In this document: piece by piece, positions 8,232-16,077 of the stretch | How the letters are laid out: every line of letters starts with the position of its first letter | Position numbering within the stretch: position 1 is the stretch's first letter | Source of the DNA: Deltaproteobacteria bacterium | GTDB taxonomy: Bacteria > BMS3Abin14 | DNA length: 64,000 nucleotides | Assembly: GCA_013151915.1 (NCBI GenBank) | Contig: JAADHJ010000011.1 | Coordinates: forward strand, 1 to 64,000 | Direction of reading: 5' to 3' | Translations under genes and position numbers: made by a program | The notes under the pieces: model-generated | Seen by the model: only the letters and a program-made list of their open reading frames with translations | Database searches by the model: none | Told to the model about the DNA's origin: nothing

Positions 8232-8346
8232 ATCACAGTCACGCCGATGGCGTGACCTGGAGGTCACTTCACAGGGTTTAAAAAGAGGGTTGCACAGATT
8301 TTAAACTTCGCGAAACTTTGTTAACTTGTTTTAAATAAACCCTGTG
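8232..8346 (+). repeat. R2 palindromic element, copy b (degenerate)
   Basis: CACAGTCACGCC with a GGCGTGACC hairpin, CACAGGGTTTAAAA, an AT-rich centre and AAACCCTGTG reproduce the R2 plan. It abuts R3b. Confidence 0.65.
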
Positions 8347-8466
8347 CCACCCTGCCTGCCAGCCATAGCTTCAGCGACGGCTGGTGAAACTCTGTGCACC
8401 CTGTGTTAAGTTAGCTTTCCACAAAATCTGGTCATCCTTCAGGTACCCATTTCCGGGATGAACCAG
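8341..8466 (-). repeat. R3 block, copy b
   Basis: Near-identical reverse complement of 4603-4727, including the CCAGCC/GGCTGG hairpin and the ACCTGAAGGATGACCAGATT segment. It lies just downstream of the ArnT-like gene. Confidence 0.85.
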
Positions 8467-8479
8467 TTTTTATTCGTTT

Positions 8480-9994
8480 TCAGCGTTTACCTGAAAACCC
8501 GTAGCATTTTACAAGGGTAAGAGGGAGGGAGTTCTGGTCCAGGGATGCATCCAGGACCAGAACCACACGCTTGAACCGTTGCAGCAAAAACTTCCTCTCG
8601 TGGGCGAAGTCCCTATAGCTGACGAAAAGGGCATTCTCTCCCGTGTGGGCGGAGGGATCAAACCATGAGAAGTGGCTCCTTCCGTGGACGCTTCCGGGTC
8701 CCAGGACGGTAACTTCCGGGTTGCCGGGGGTATAGAAGGCGGCGAGGGAGGAAAGAGCGTAGGACCTGGTGAAAACAAAGGTTGCCCCCTCCTTCTCCAT
8801 TTCCTTCAGGTTGGCGGCTATCTCGGCGCCCTTTCCCGAGGGGGAGGCGGTGAGGAGCTTCAGATCCGAGATCTTTATCTTGTCGGGCCTGATGGGAGAT
8901 TTCCAGCCCTCTGGAAAGGTAAGAGGCAAAATAGGAATAAGGAAGATCAGCAGGGAAATTGTCCAGGCGGTGGCGGCGGCTCCGATATAGTATCCGCCGG
9001 CCTTTTCCCCACGAAGAAGAAACCCGGCCACCGCAATCGCCAAAAAAGGGACCCCTATGCCGGTCCATTGAGGGTCGACTTTGGTCAGAACGCTGATGGC
9101 CAGAAAGCCTCCAAGGGGAACAAGGGCCAGGAAAGCCGGGATCTCCCAACGGGCCGTCACGGCGTTTCGTCCGGGCGGGAAACAGACGGCCAGAGCGGGG
9201 AAGGCCAGAAGGAAAACCACAGGGCTAAGGGCAAGAGCCTGTCCGGCCAGGTAATCGGCGAGGTGGGTCAACCCGAGAGCGAGGGGGGCCTGACGGGAGG
9301 AGAAGTTAAAGACAAAGGTGGCCCAGTTGTGGGATGCGTTCCAGATGAGAATGGGGACCAAACCAAGTGCTCCAATGCCCAGGGCGATGTAGGGCCCCGA
9401 TTTCCTCAGGTAAAAACGGTATTTTGGTGAGAGAAGCAAGTATCCGAAACAGGCCGCGATGAGACCCACGCCCAGAAACTTGCTGAGGATGGCTGCGGCA
9501 AAGCAAACACCCAGGCCCCACCATGCGTATTTTCGATTCCTGACCACCGCCTGATAGAAGAGGTATCCTCCCATTGTTCCTGCCAGCACGAGAGGGGTAT
9601 CGGTGGTGTATATCAGACCGCCGACTTCAAGAAGAGGTATCCCCATGGCAAGGATTCCCGTCAGGTTTGCGGTCTTCGTTGAACCCGAGATGAGAAGTGT
9701 CAGGCGGCGCGTTATCAGTATGACGAGTGGAATACCGATAATGGCGCCCATCCGGACAGCGAGTTGAGTATTCCCGAACAGTTTAATCAGGGGCCACATG
9801 ACCCAGGCCGCCATGGGGGGATGGTCGTAATATGAGAGGGCGGGATGCCTGGCCCATTCCCAGAAATAGGCCTCATCCCCTGTAAGCGGCAGAACGACAG
9901 CGTAGACCAACCGGATTCCCGTGCTAATAACCAGGAGCGACCAGAAAAGCACTGCAAACCGACTCCCGGTTTTGTCCCCATTTTGAATCATCAT
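8480..9994 (-). CDS. GT39/ArnT-like integral membrane glycosyltransferase
   Basis: 504-aa polytopic membrane protein of the dolichyl-phosphate mannosyltransferase/ArnT superfamily, which uses polyprenyl-phosphate sugars. The first periplasmic loop has the family's acidic signature, TGDEAYFWEWARHPALSYYD, followed by HPPMAAW; the Asp of GDE is the expected catalytic acid. Around ten hydrophobic segments follow, then a soluble C-terminal part. The acceptor (lipid A, glycan or protein) cannot be told. ATG 9994 has a GAAGGA ribosome-binding site. It is flanked by repeats on both sides and stands alone. Confidence 0.8.
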   Translation of the reverse strand: MMIQNGDKTGSRFAVLFWSLLVISTGIRLVYAVVLPLTGDEAYFWEWARHPALSYYDHPPMAAWVMWPLIKLFGNTQLAVRMGAIIGIPLVILITRRLTLLISGSTKTANLTGILAMGIPLLEVGGLIYTTDTPLVLAGTMGGYLFYQAVVRNRKYAWWGLGVCFAAAILSKFLGVGLIAACFGYLLLSPKYRFYLRKSGPYIALGIGALGLVPILIWNASHNWATFVFNFSSRQAPLALGLTHLADYLAGQALALSPVVFLLAFPALAVCFPPGRNAVTARWEIPAFLALVPLGGFLAISVLTKVDPQWTGIGVPFLAIAVAGFLLRGEKAGGYYIGAAATAWTISLLIFLIPILPLTFPEGWKSPIRPDKIKISDLKLLTASPSGKGAEIAANLKEMEKEGATFVFTRSYALSSLAAFYTPGNPEVTVLGPGSVHGRSHFSWFDPSAHTGENALFVSYRDFAHERKFLLQRFKRVVLVLDASLDQNSLPLTLVKCYGFSGKR

Positions 9995-10016
9995 TACGGT
10001 TTCCTTCAGCCAGGCA

Positions 10017-10061
10017 CCGTTGAGTAAAAAGCCATTGAAGGACTTTTTACGACCCTACCAA
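10017..10061 (+). repeat. R1 element, 3' fragment
   Basis: Only the last hairpin and terminus (GTAAAAAGCCATTG to CCCTACCAA) are present, directly before full copy c. The two could be a tandem pair or a nested insertion remnant. Confidence 0.75.
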
Positions 10062-10065
10062 GGTT

Positions 10066-10199
10066 GATGACTTTATAAGAGGTCATCACCGCGCCCTCTT
10101 TAGGGCGCTCAAATCGAAGATTTGTGAGGAAAGTGAAAATGACATTTTTCGCTTTCCGTTGAGTAAAAAGCCATGAATGGACTTTTTACGACCCTACCA
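10066..10199 (+). repeat. R1 element, copy c (full)
   Basis: GATGACTTTATAAGAGGTC through the complete hairpin chain to GACCCTACCAT. Its right end overlaps the last codons and the stop of the minus-strand AEC transporter gene. Confidence 0.85.
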
Positions 10200-11106
10200 T
10201 AGTCGAGATCCAGAATGTGTAAGTAATGATCGAAAGGGCGGTGCTTGCCGTTACCGCTGCCGCCGCCAGGTCCTTGTCCCCGCCCATTTCCGCAGCCATG
10301 ACGTAGGAGATGGTTGCCGATGGGCTTGCCAGGAAGATGATGGCCGCTCCCGCCGCACCCGGCTCCAGGTGAATAAGACGAAAGATGTAAAATCCAATCA
10401 TGGGAAGGATTGCCAGCTTTAATGCGGCTGAGAGGGCAACAAGACGAACACGACGGGTTGAGAAAGGTTTCAGCGATCCCCCGATGATAAGCAGGGCCAG
10501 GGGAAGGGCCATTTCGGCGACTATCCTGAATGTATGCGCCAGGAACCCCGGTACCTTTATCCCTCCCGCGGAGAAGATAAGCCCAAGCAGGGTAGCCAGA
10601 ATTATGGGATTGCCTAAAAATTTCCAGACCGTGTTGAGGGAAAGCCTTTCCCCCCCCCGGGCGAGCAGGGTAAAGAGCGAAATGGAGAGAAAATTCTGAA
10701 ACAGCATGAGAAACCCGGCCAGGACGCTTGCGGCAGCCCTTCCTTCGGTTCCAAGAACGTAGAACACCACCGCCAGTCCAACGTAGCCCAGGTTTCCGTG
10801 AAAGGAGGTCTGGGAGAAGGTAGCCCTTCCGTTGGGAGATAGCCGCATTGCCCCCCCTGCGACCAGTGATAGGGCGAATATACCGGCCACAGCCAGAAAG
10901 GTCCCTCCGATCTGGCCCGGGTTGAAGCTTTCAGCGAAGTTTCCCCGGGAAATTTCGCTGAAAATCAGGATGGGAATGGCAATGTAGTAGACCAGGCGGT
11001 TGGCTGGTTGTATGAATGAATCCGGCAGGAATCCCAGTTTCCGGGAAAGGTATCCAAGTCCAATCACCAGGAAAACAGGGGATATGTTCTCAAGAATGGT
11101 CAGCAT
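10186..11106 (-). CDS. AEC (auxin efflux carrier) family transporter
   Basis: 306 aa, about ten membrane segments in two halves, with the family's NRLVYYIAIPILIF, GNLGYVGLAV, GNPIILATLLG and LPLALLIIGGSL motifs. Bacterial members export small organic acids or amino acids; the substrate is not predictable here. ATG 11106 (MLTILENISPVF) matches the family start; an upstream in-frame start would run into the divergent hsp20 promoter. No clear ribosome-binding site is visible. The final codons and the TAA stop come from repeat R1c, so the native C-terminus may have been altered. Confidence 0.85.
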   Translation of the reverse strand: MLTILENISPVFLVIGLGYLSRKLGFLPDSFIQPANRLVYYIAIPILIFSEISRGNFAESFNPGQIGGTFLAVAGIFALSLVAGGAMRLSPNGRATFSQTSFHGNLGYVGLAVVFYVLGTEGRAAASVLAGFLMLFQNFLSISLFTLLARGGERLSLNTVWKFLGNPIILATLLGLIFSAGGIKVPGFLAHTFRIVAEMALPLALLIIGGSLKPFSTRRVRLVALSAALKLAILPMIGFYIFRLIHLEPGAAGAAIIFLASPSATISYVMAAEMGGDKDLAAAAVTASTALSIITYTFWISTMVGS

Positions 11107-11158
11107 GGCACGGCGACTATAGCGGATGACATGTCTGCGGGCAAGAGCACTGTCAGCC

Positions 11159-11186
11159 TTGACAAGGGCCTGGCCGGAGCTAAATT
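11159..11186 (+). promoter_or_regulatory. Putative sigma-70 promoter for hsp20
   Basis: TTGACA (11159-11164), a 16-base spacer and TAAATT (11181-11186), about 90 bases before the hsp20 start. No CIRCE inverted repeat is seen. Confidence 0.55.
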
Positions 11187-11277
11187 CAGGGTATACAGAG
11201 GCATGGCGCCGACGGTTATTGACTCCTCGCCGGGATGGGGAGTCAACGGCGGCAAAGAAAGAAAGGAGGAAAATAAA

Positions 11278-11739
11278 ATGGCGATTGCACGGATCAGAAG
11301 TCAAAGGCCTGTACTCTGGGGACCGTTTTTCGGCATGGGCGGCATTCAGAATGAGATGAACCGGCTACTCTCCGATTATTTCGGTGAGCCCGCCGAAACC
11401 GCCATAGCCGGTCTTAGTCCCGCCGTGGACCTCGTGGATACGGGGGAAAACATCCAGGTCAAGGTCGAGTTGCCCGGAATCGACAGGAAGGATGTGGAGA
11501 TCTTACTGAAGGACGACACCCTTACCATAAAGGGCGAGAAGAAGGAGGAGAAGGAGGAAAAGGGAGAGAACAGGTACTACATCGAGCGGAAATTCGGTAA
11601 ATTCTCCCGAACTCTGACCCTGCCTTCCAGGATAAAGGGCGACAAGGCCGCGGCGAAATTTGTTAATGGCGTCCTGCACGTCACCCTTCCCAAGGTCGAT
11701 GAGGAAAAGACCCGGGAGACCAGGGTCGAAGTCAAGTAA
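11278..11739 (+). CDS. Small heat-shock protein, Hsp20/alpha-crystallin family
   Basis: 153-aa ATP-independent holdase chaperone. The alpha-crystallin domain runs from about residue 45 (SPAVDLVDTGENIQVKVELPG) to LPKVDEEK. The conserved GVLHVTLPK is present, and VEV near the C-terminus resembles the IxI oligomerisation motif. ATG 11278 sits behind AAAGGAGG; an in-frame upstream start would include promoter DNA. It is monocistronic, with a strong terminator. Confidence 0.95.
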   Translation: MAIARIRSQRPVLWGPFFGMGGIQNEMNRLLSDYFGEPAETAIAGLSPAVDLVDTGENIQVKVELPGIDRKDVEILLKDDTLTIKGEKKEEKEEKGENRYYIERKFGKFSRTLTLPSRIKGDKAAAKFVNGVLHVTLPKVDEEKTRETRVEVK

Positions 11740-11770
11740 ACGGACTGTGTCCACCTGAGCGCAAGCCGGA

Positions 11771-11800
11771 AAGGCCGCCCCTTTGGCGGCCTTTTCCTTT
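11771..11800 (+). terminator. Terminator of hsp20
   Basis: Stem AAGGCCGCC/GGCGGCCTT with a five-base loop, followed by a T-rich tail. Confidence 0.88.
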
Positions 11801-11873
11801 CCCCTAGATGGCTCTTTGTCCCTCAATGGGCTATGATGCTTCCAATTCTAAAGAATGCCTGACGGATATGAAA

Positions 11874-11984
11874 GATGATGGACTCGCAAAAAGTCCATCA
11901 TCGCGCCCGGGGAGGAAAGTGAAAATGACACTTTTCGCTTTTCGTGGAGTAAAAAGCCACGAATGGACTTTTTACAACCCAATC
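11874..11984 (+). repeat. R1 element, copy d (111 bp, lacks central stems)
   Basis: GATGATGGACTCGC through GTCCATCATC, then straight to GGAAAGTGAAAATGACAC and the terminal hairpin, ending CAACCCAATCA. The central GGCGCC and AAATC stems are missing. The ribosome-binding site of the helicase gene begins four bases later. Confidence 0.8.
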
Positions 11985-12010
11985 ATGAAAGGAGCTTGAA
12001 AGACGTTGCT

Positions 12011-14536
12011 ATGAAAGGGCCGGGAGGTAAGGGCGAGGAGCGATTTTCCCCGGAAACACAGATATTCGTCCGGGATGAGATCGCCGATTGTGGTGGAAAT
12101 GAAGTCTTCTTCATCGGGCGGACCGATGGGGAGGGTCTCGTTGTGGACATTTTGCCCATGGCCAGGGGCGACCGCGAGGCGGTTCCGGCCATCACGGAGA
12201 ATACAGGGCCCGGGGATGTGGTGATCCACAACCATCCGACGGGTATTCTGGCCCCATCGAAAGCCGATCTTTCCATTGCTTCCAAGGTGGGTGGTGACGG
12301 GGTCGGTTTTTACATCGTGGACAATGAGGTCAGGCGGGTCTATGCCGTCGTGGAACCTCAGCAGGCCAGGGGGACCGTTGAACCGCTCAATCCGGAAGAA
12401 ATATCCGCTCTTCTGGGTCCCAATGGGCCCTTGGCCGCCGTTCATCCCCACTATGAGTCACGTCTTTCACAGTGCCGTATGGCTGCTGACGTGGCGCGTA
12501 TTCTTGACAGCCGGGCGGTGGGCGTCCTCGAGGCGGGAACCGGTACGGGGAAAAGCCTCGCCTATCTGATCCCGGCCGTCCTTTGGGCGTTGAAGGGGAA
12601 GCGCCGGGTTGTGGTTTCCACCCGAACGATCAACCTCCAGGAGCAGCACCTTCGACAGGATCTGCCTCTTGTGCAGAAGGCTTTGGGGGAACCTTTCAAA
12701 GCTGTCCTTATCAAAGGGCGTGGGAACTACCTGTGTCTTCGTAAAAGGGATCTGTTGGATAATGATTCAGGAGAATTGCTGCTCGATTTCGATGACGTCC
12801 TGGAGGTCAGGGAACTCATCGAATGGAGCCGGATGACATCCGACGGGACCCTTTCGGACCTGTCCTTTGTACCCGGTGACGCCAACTGGAACCTTTTGAA
12901 AGCCGAGTCCGATTCCTGCCTGCGGGCCAGGTGCCCTCACTTTTCCGACTGTTTCTTCTACCGCTCCAGGATGGATGCAGCATCGGCCCAGATCCTTCTT
13001 GTCAACCATCATATCCTTTTCGCCGACTTGGCAGTCCGCAGCGCCGGGCATGAAGCCGCCGCGGTCATGCCCCGCTACGATGCCGTGGTACTTGATGAGG
13101 CGCACAACCTGGAAAGTGTGGCCCTATCCTACTTCGAGGGCAGTGTGGGGAAATGGGGCCTGATGGGGCAACTGGGCCGTCTGGTCAGCAGGAAAAAACA
13201 GGACAGGGGCCTTGTCCCCTTTCTTACGAGACGGATCAGCGGGATGCGTTTCTTGAATGTCGGGAAAAGGAATAAACTCGATGAACTTGCCGGCTCAATA
13301 ACATCCGGCGTCACGGAGGCGAGGGGTCGTATGGATCGTATATTCGACGATCTCGCAGGTGTGATGATTCCATGGCTGGGAGGCGCCCGGGGAACGGGCT
13401 CCAAGTGGCGCGTCCCCCCGGCCCTGAGGAACGAAGCCGAATGGAAAAAGGTTGAACAACTCCTCGATGAACTTGGCGCCGCCCTTTCGGTTCCCTTGGC
13501 CCCCTTAAGGAAACTCAACCGGGTTCTGAGGGGTCTGGTTGATGACGGTTTTGATGATCTTACCGGGTTCTGGGGGGATATCGGGGCGGTAGCCTCCCGC
13601 CTGGATGCGAGCCTGGATTTCATCACACGGGTCCGGGAAGGTGAGGAAGACGGTGAGGTCTGCTGGGTGGACGTACGCCTCAGGAAAGGACGTTCATCCG
13701 TCAGCTTTCACCTGACCCCCCTGGATGCGGCCCAAATCATGGAGCAGACCCTTTTTTCCCTGGATGGGCCGGTGGTGATGACTTCCGCTACCCTGACAGT
13801 TGAAGGGACGTTCGATTTTTTAAACGAGAAGCTTGGCATCAGGTCTCTCCAGGACCGTGATGTGGTGGAGGAGGTCTACCCATCACCCTTTGATATGGCC
13901 GCCCAGATGCGCCTGGCCGTGCTCGACGATGTTGCGGAACCGGGGAGAGAAGGGTATGTGCGTGAACTGACCCACGCTGTGTTGGATCTCGTGAAAGCTT
14001 CGGGTGGTGGGGCACTGGTGTTGTTTACATCCTACAGGACAATGGACGCGGTTTTCGAGGGGTGTGGGGAGGAATTTTCCCGGCGGGGGATTCAGGCCCT
14101 CCGCCAGGGGGAATCCCCCAGAACGGTTCTTCTGGACAGGTTTCGTTCAGATCCGGATCTGACCCTCTTTGCAACCGACAGTTTCTGGGAGGGGATCGAT
14201 GTTGTGGGGGATTCCTTGCGGAGCGTAATTATCACGAGGCTTCCTTTCCCCGTGCCCACGGACCCTGTGATGGAGGCGAGAAGCGAGGCCCTGGTGAGGG
14301 AGGGACGGGATCCATTCATGGAGGATTCGGTGCCCCGCGCCGTCATCCGGTTGAGACAGGGGGTCGGCAGGCTCATCCGGCACAAAGATGACCGCGGATT
14401 CGCGGTCATTTGCGATACGAGGTTGCTAAAGCGATCTTATGGGAGAATCTTCCTGAACTCTTTCCCGGGAACCGAGGCGGAGGGGGGCACCGTGGCCGGC
14501 ACCGCGGCCGATATCAGGACCTTTCTGGATATTTGA
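12011..14536 (+). CDS. dinG: DinG/XPD-type helicase with N-terminal JAMM-like domain
   Basis: 841-aa superfamily 2 helicase of the DinG/Rad3 group (5'-3' DNA unwinding). Walker A GTGTGKS is at 176-182, the DEAH box at 362-365, and the late motif QGVGRLIRHKDD is present. Four cysteines (242, 303, 308, 314) are placed as in the XPD iron-sulfur cluster. Residues 1 to about 120 are extra: HNHPTGILAPSKAD (73-86) fits the JAMM zinc motif H-x-H-x7-S-x2-D, suggesting an MPN/JAB-like metallopeptidase or isopeptidase fold. ATG 12011 is the first in-frame ATG outside repeat R1d, but AAAGGAG at 11988-11994 is rather far, so TTG 11996 cannot be excluded. Confidence 0.9.
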   Translation: MKGPGGKGEERFSPETQIFVRDEIADCGGNEVFFIGRTDGEGLVVDILPMARGDREAVPAITENTGPGDVVIHNHPTGILAPSKADLSIASKVGGDGVGFYIVDNEVRRVYAVVEPQQARGTVEPLNPEEISALLGPNGPLAAVHPHYESRLSQCRMAADVARILDSRAVGVLEAGTGTGKSLAYLIPAVLWALKGKRRVVVSTRTINLQEQHLRQDLPLVQKALGEPFKAVLIKGRGNYLCLRKRDLLDNDSGELLLDFDDVLEVRELIEWSRMTSDGTLSDLSFVPGDANWNLLKAESDSCLRARCPHFSDCFFYRSRMDAASAQILLVNHHILFADLAVRSAGHEAAAVMPRYDAVVLDEAHNLESVALSYFEGSVGKWGLMGQLGRLVSRKKQDRGLVPFLTRRISGMRFLNVGKRNKLDELAGSITSGVTEARGRMDRIFDDLAGVMIPWLGGARGTGSKWRVPPALRNEAEWKKVEQLLDELGAALSVPLAPLRKLNRVLRGLVDDGFDDLTGFWGDIGAVASRLDASLDFITRVREGEEDGEVCWVDVRLRKGRSSVSFHLTPLDAAQIMEQTLFSLDGPVVMTSATLTVEGTFDFLNEKLGIRSLQDRDVVEEVYPSPFDMAAQMRLAVLDDVAEPGREGYVRELTHAVLDLVKASGGGALVLFTSYRTMDAVFEGCGEEFSRRGIQALRQGESPRTVLLDRFRSDPDLTLFATDSFWEGIDVVGDSLRSVIITRLPFPVPTDPVMEARSEALVREGRDPFMEDSVPRAVIRLRQGVGRLIRHKDDRGFAVICDTRLLKRSYGRIFLNSFPGTEAEGGTVAGTAADIRTFLDI

Positions 14537-14605
14537 GGCCGTAGAGTTCAACCCGGATGGACTCTTGTTGACTTTTTCCCACCGGCAATGTATTAATTGA
14601 CTTAT

Positions 14606-14634
14606 TCCACCCGTTGTGCGGGTGGATTCTTTTT
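14606..14634 (+). terminator. Terminator after the helicase gene
   Basis: Perfect stem TCCACCCG/CGGGTGGA with a five-base loop, followed by TTCTTTTT. Confidence 0.85.
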
Positions 14635-14682
14635 CGGGATAATTCAATGCCTTCTCCAGCGGGGGCATTTTTTGGTTCATTT

Positions 14683-14817
14683 TTGACAGGGTCGTAAAAA
14701 GTCCATCAATGACTTTTTACTCCACGGAAAGCGAAAGGTGTCATTTTCACTTTCCTCACAAATCTTCGATTTGCGTGCTCTGAAGGGGGCGCGATGATGA
14801 CTTCGCAAGAAGTCATC
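14683..14817 (-). repeat. R1 element, copy e (full)
   Basis: TTGACAGGGTCGTAAAAAGTC through to GACTTCGCAAGAAGTCATC, minus orientation, 21 bases before greA. Confidence 0.85.
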
Positions 14818-14838
14818 ATTTTTGGAGGGTAAAATCCC

Positions 14839-15324
14839 ATGACAAAATATCCCATGACTCCCGGGGGGCTGGAGAAATTGAAAAGTGAATTGAAAAGGCT
14901 GAAGGCCGAAGAGCGCCCCAAGGTAATCGAGGCCATCGCCGTTGCCAGGGAGCACGGTGATATTTCCGAAAACGCCGAATATGACGTGGCCAAAGAGCAG
15001 CAGGCGTTTCTTGAGAGCCGAATCCGGGGAATCGAGAATCGGATCGCAAACGCCCAGGTTGTGGATCCTGCGGGAGTCGGCACCGACAAGGTGGTTTTCG
15101 GCGTCCTCGTGAAAGTCCAGGACCTGGAGTCCGGGGAGGAACTGGGCTACCAGATTGTAGGCGAGGACGAAGCGGATGTTTCCGCCGGGAAGATCAATGT
15201 GACATCCCCTGTGGCCAGGTCGCTTATTGGCAAGCAGGTGGGTGACGTGGTACAGGTGCAGATCCCAAGGGGTCTGAGGGAACTGGAGATCCTTGATATA
15301 TCCATCCCCGCTAATACTGCCTGA
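14839..15324 (+). CDS. greA: Transcription elongation factor GreA
   Basis: 161 aa, the usual length. The N-terminal coiled coil carries the acidic finger tip GDISENAEYD, which reaches the RNA polymerase active site and triggers cleavage of backtracked RNA. The C-terminal FKBP-like domain contains GKINVTSPVARSLIGKQVGD. ATG 14839 follows TTGGAGGG. The gene stands alone between repeat R1e and its own terminator. Confidence 0.97.
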   Translation: MTKYPMTPGGLEKLKSELKRLKAEERPKVIEAIAVAREHGDISENAEYDVAKEQQAFLESRIRGIENRIANAQVVDPAGVGTDKVVFGVLVKVQDLESGEELGYQIVGEDEADVSAGKINVTSPVARSLIGKQVGDVVQVQIPRGLRELEILDISIPANTA

Positions 15325-15368
15325 AAATGTGGCATACTGGAGATAGGTTGATGGAACAATGTGCAGTC

Positions 15369-15392
15369 AGCCGGATTCTTCCGGTTTTCTTT
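15369..15392 (+). terminator. Probable greA terminator
   Basis: AGCCGGA/TCCGGTT stem with a four-base loop, followed by TTTTCTTTC. Confidence 0.55.
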
Positions 15393-15448
15393 CCCAAAAA
15401 TATTCAGAATTATTAAGTGGTTACGACCGTATATTTAGTTTAGGATCC

Positions 15449-15465
15449 TTGGTATGAGTGTTGCT
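15449..15465 (+). promoter_or_regulatory. Putative sigma-54 promoter of glnB-glnA
   Basis: TTGGTATGAGTGTTGCT has GG (15451-15452) and GC (15463-15464) exactly ten bases apart and a perfect TTGC -12 box; the -24 box TGGTATG matches five of seven consensus positions. It lies 90 bases before glnB. No clear NtrC site was recognised. Confidence 0.6.
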
Positions 15466-15473
15466 TTAACTTT

Positions 15474-15893
<420 letters not shown>

Positions 15894-15921
15894 GCAGTCG
15901 TTTTTTAAGGTTTTCAACGGA

Positions 15922-16055
15922 GATGACTTTGTAAAAAGTCATCGAGGCGCCCGCTTGGGGCGCTCAAATCGGAGATTTGTGAGGAAAGTGGAAATGACAT
16001 TTTTCGCTTTCCGTTGAGTAAAAAGCCGTGAATGGACTTTTTACGACCCTATCAA
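15922..16055 (+). repeat. R1 element, copy f (full), between glnB and glnA
   Basis: GATGACTTTGTAAAAAGTCATC through the GGCGCCC/GGGGCGC stem to GACCCTATCAA. It occupies most of the glnB-glnA spacer and would be part of a glnBA transcript as a chain of hairpins. Confidence 0.87.
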
Positions 16056-16077
16056 TAGAAGATCGGAGGGTGCAGGT

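Noticed and set aside
11963-12010. Longer N-terminus for the DinG-type helicase from ATG 11963
   Set aside because: It would translate the end of repeat R1d; homologous repeat copies are noncoding elsewhere.
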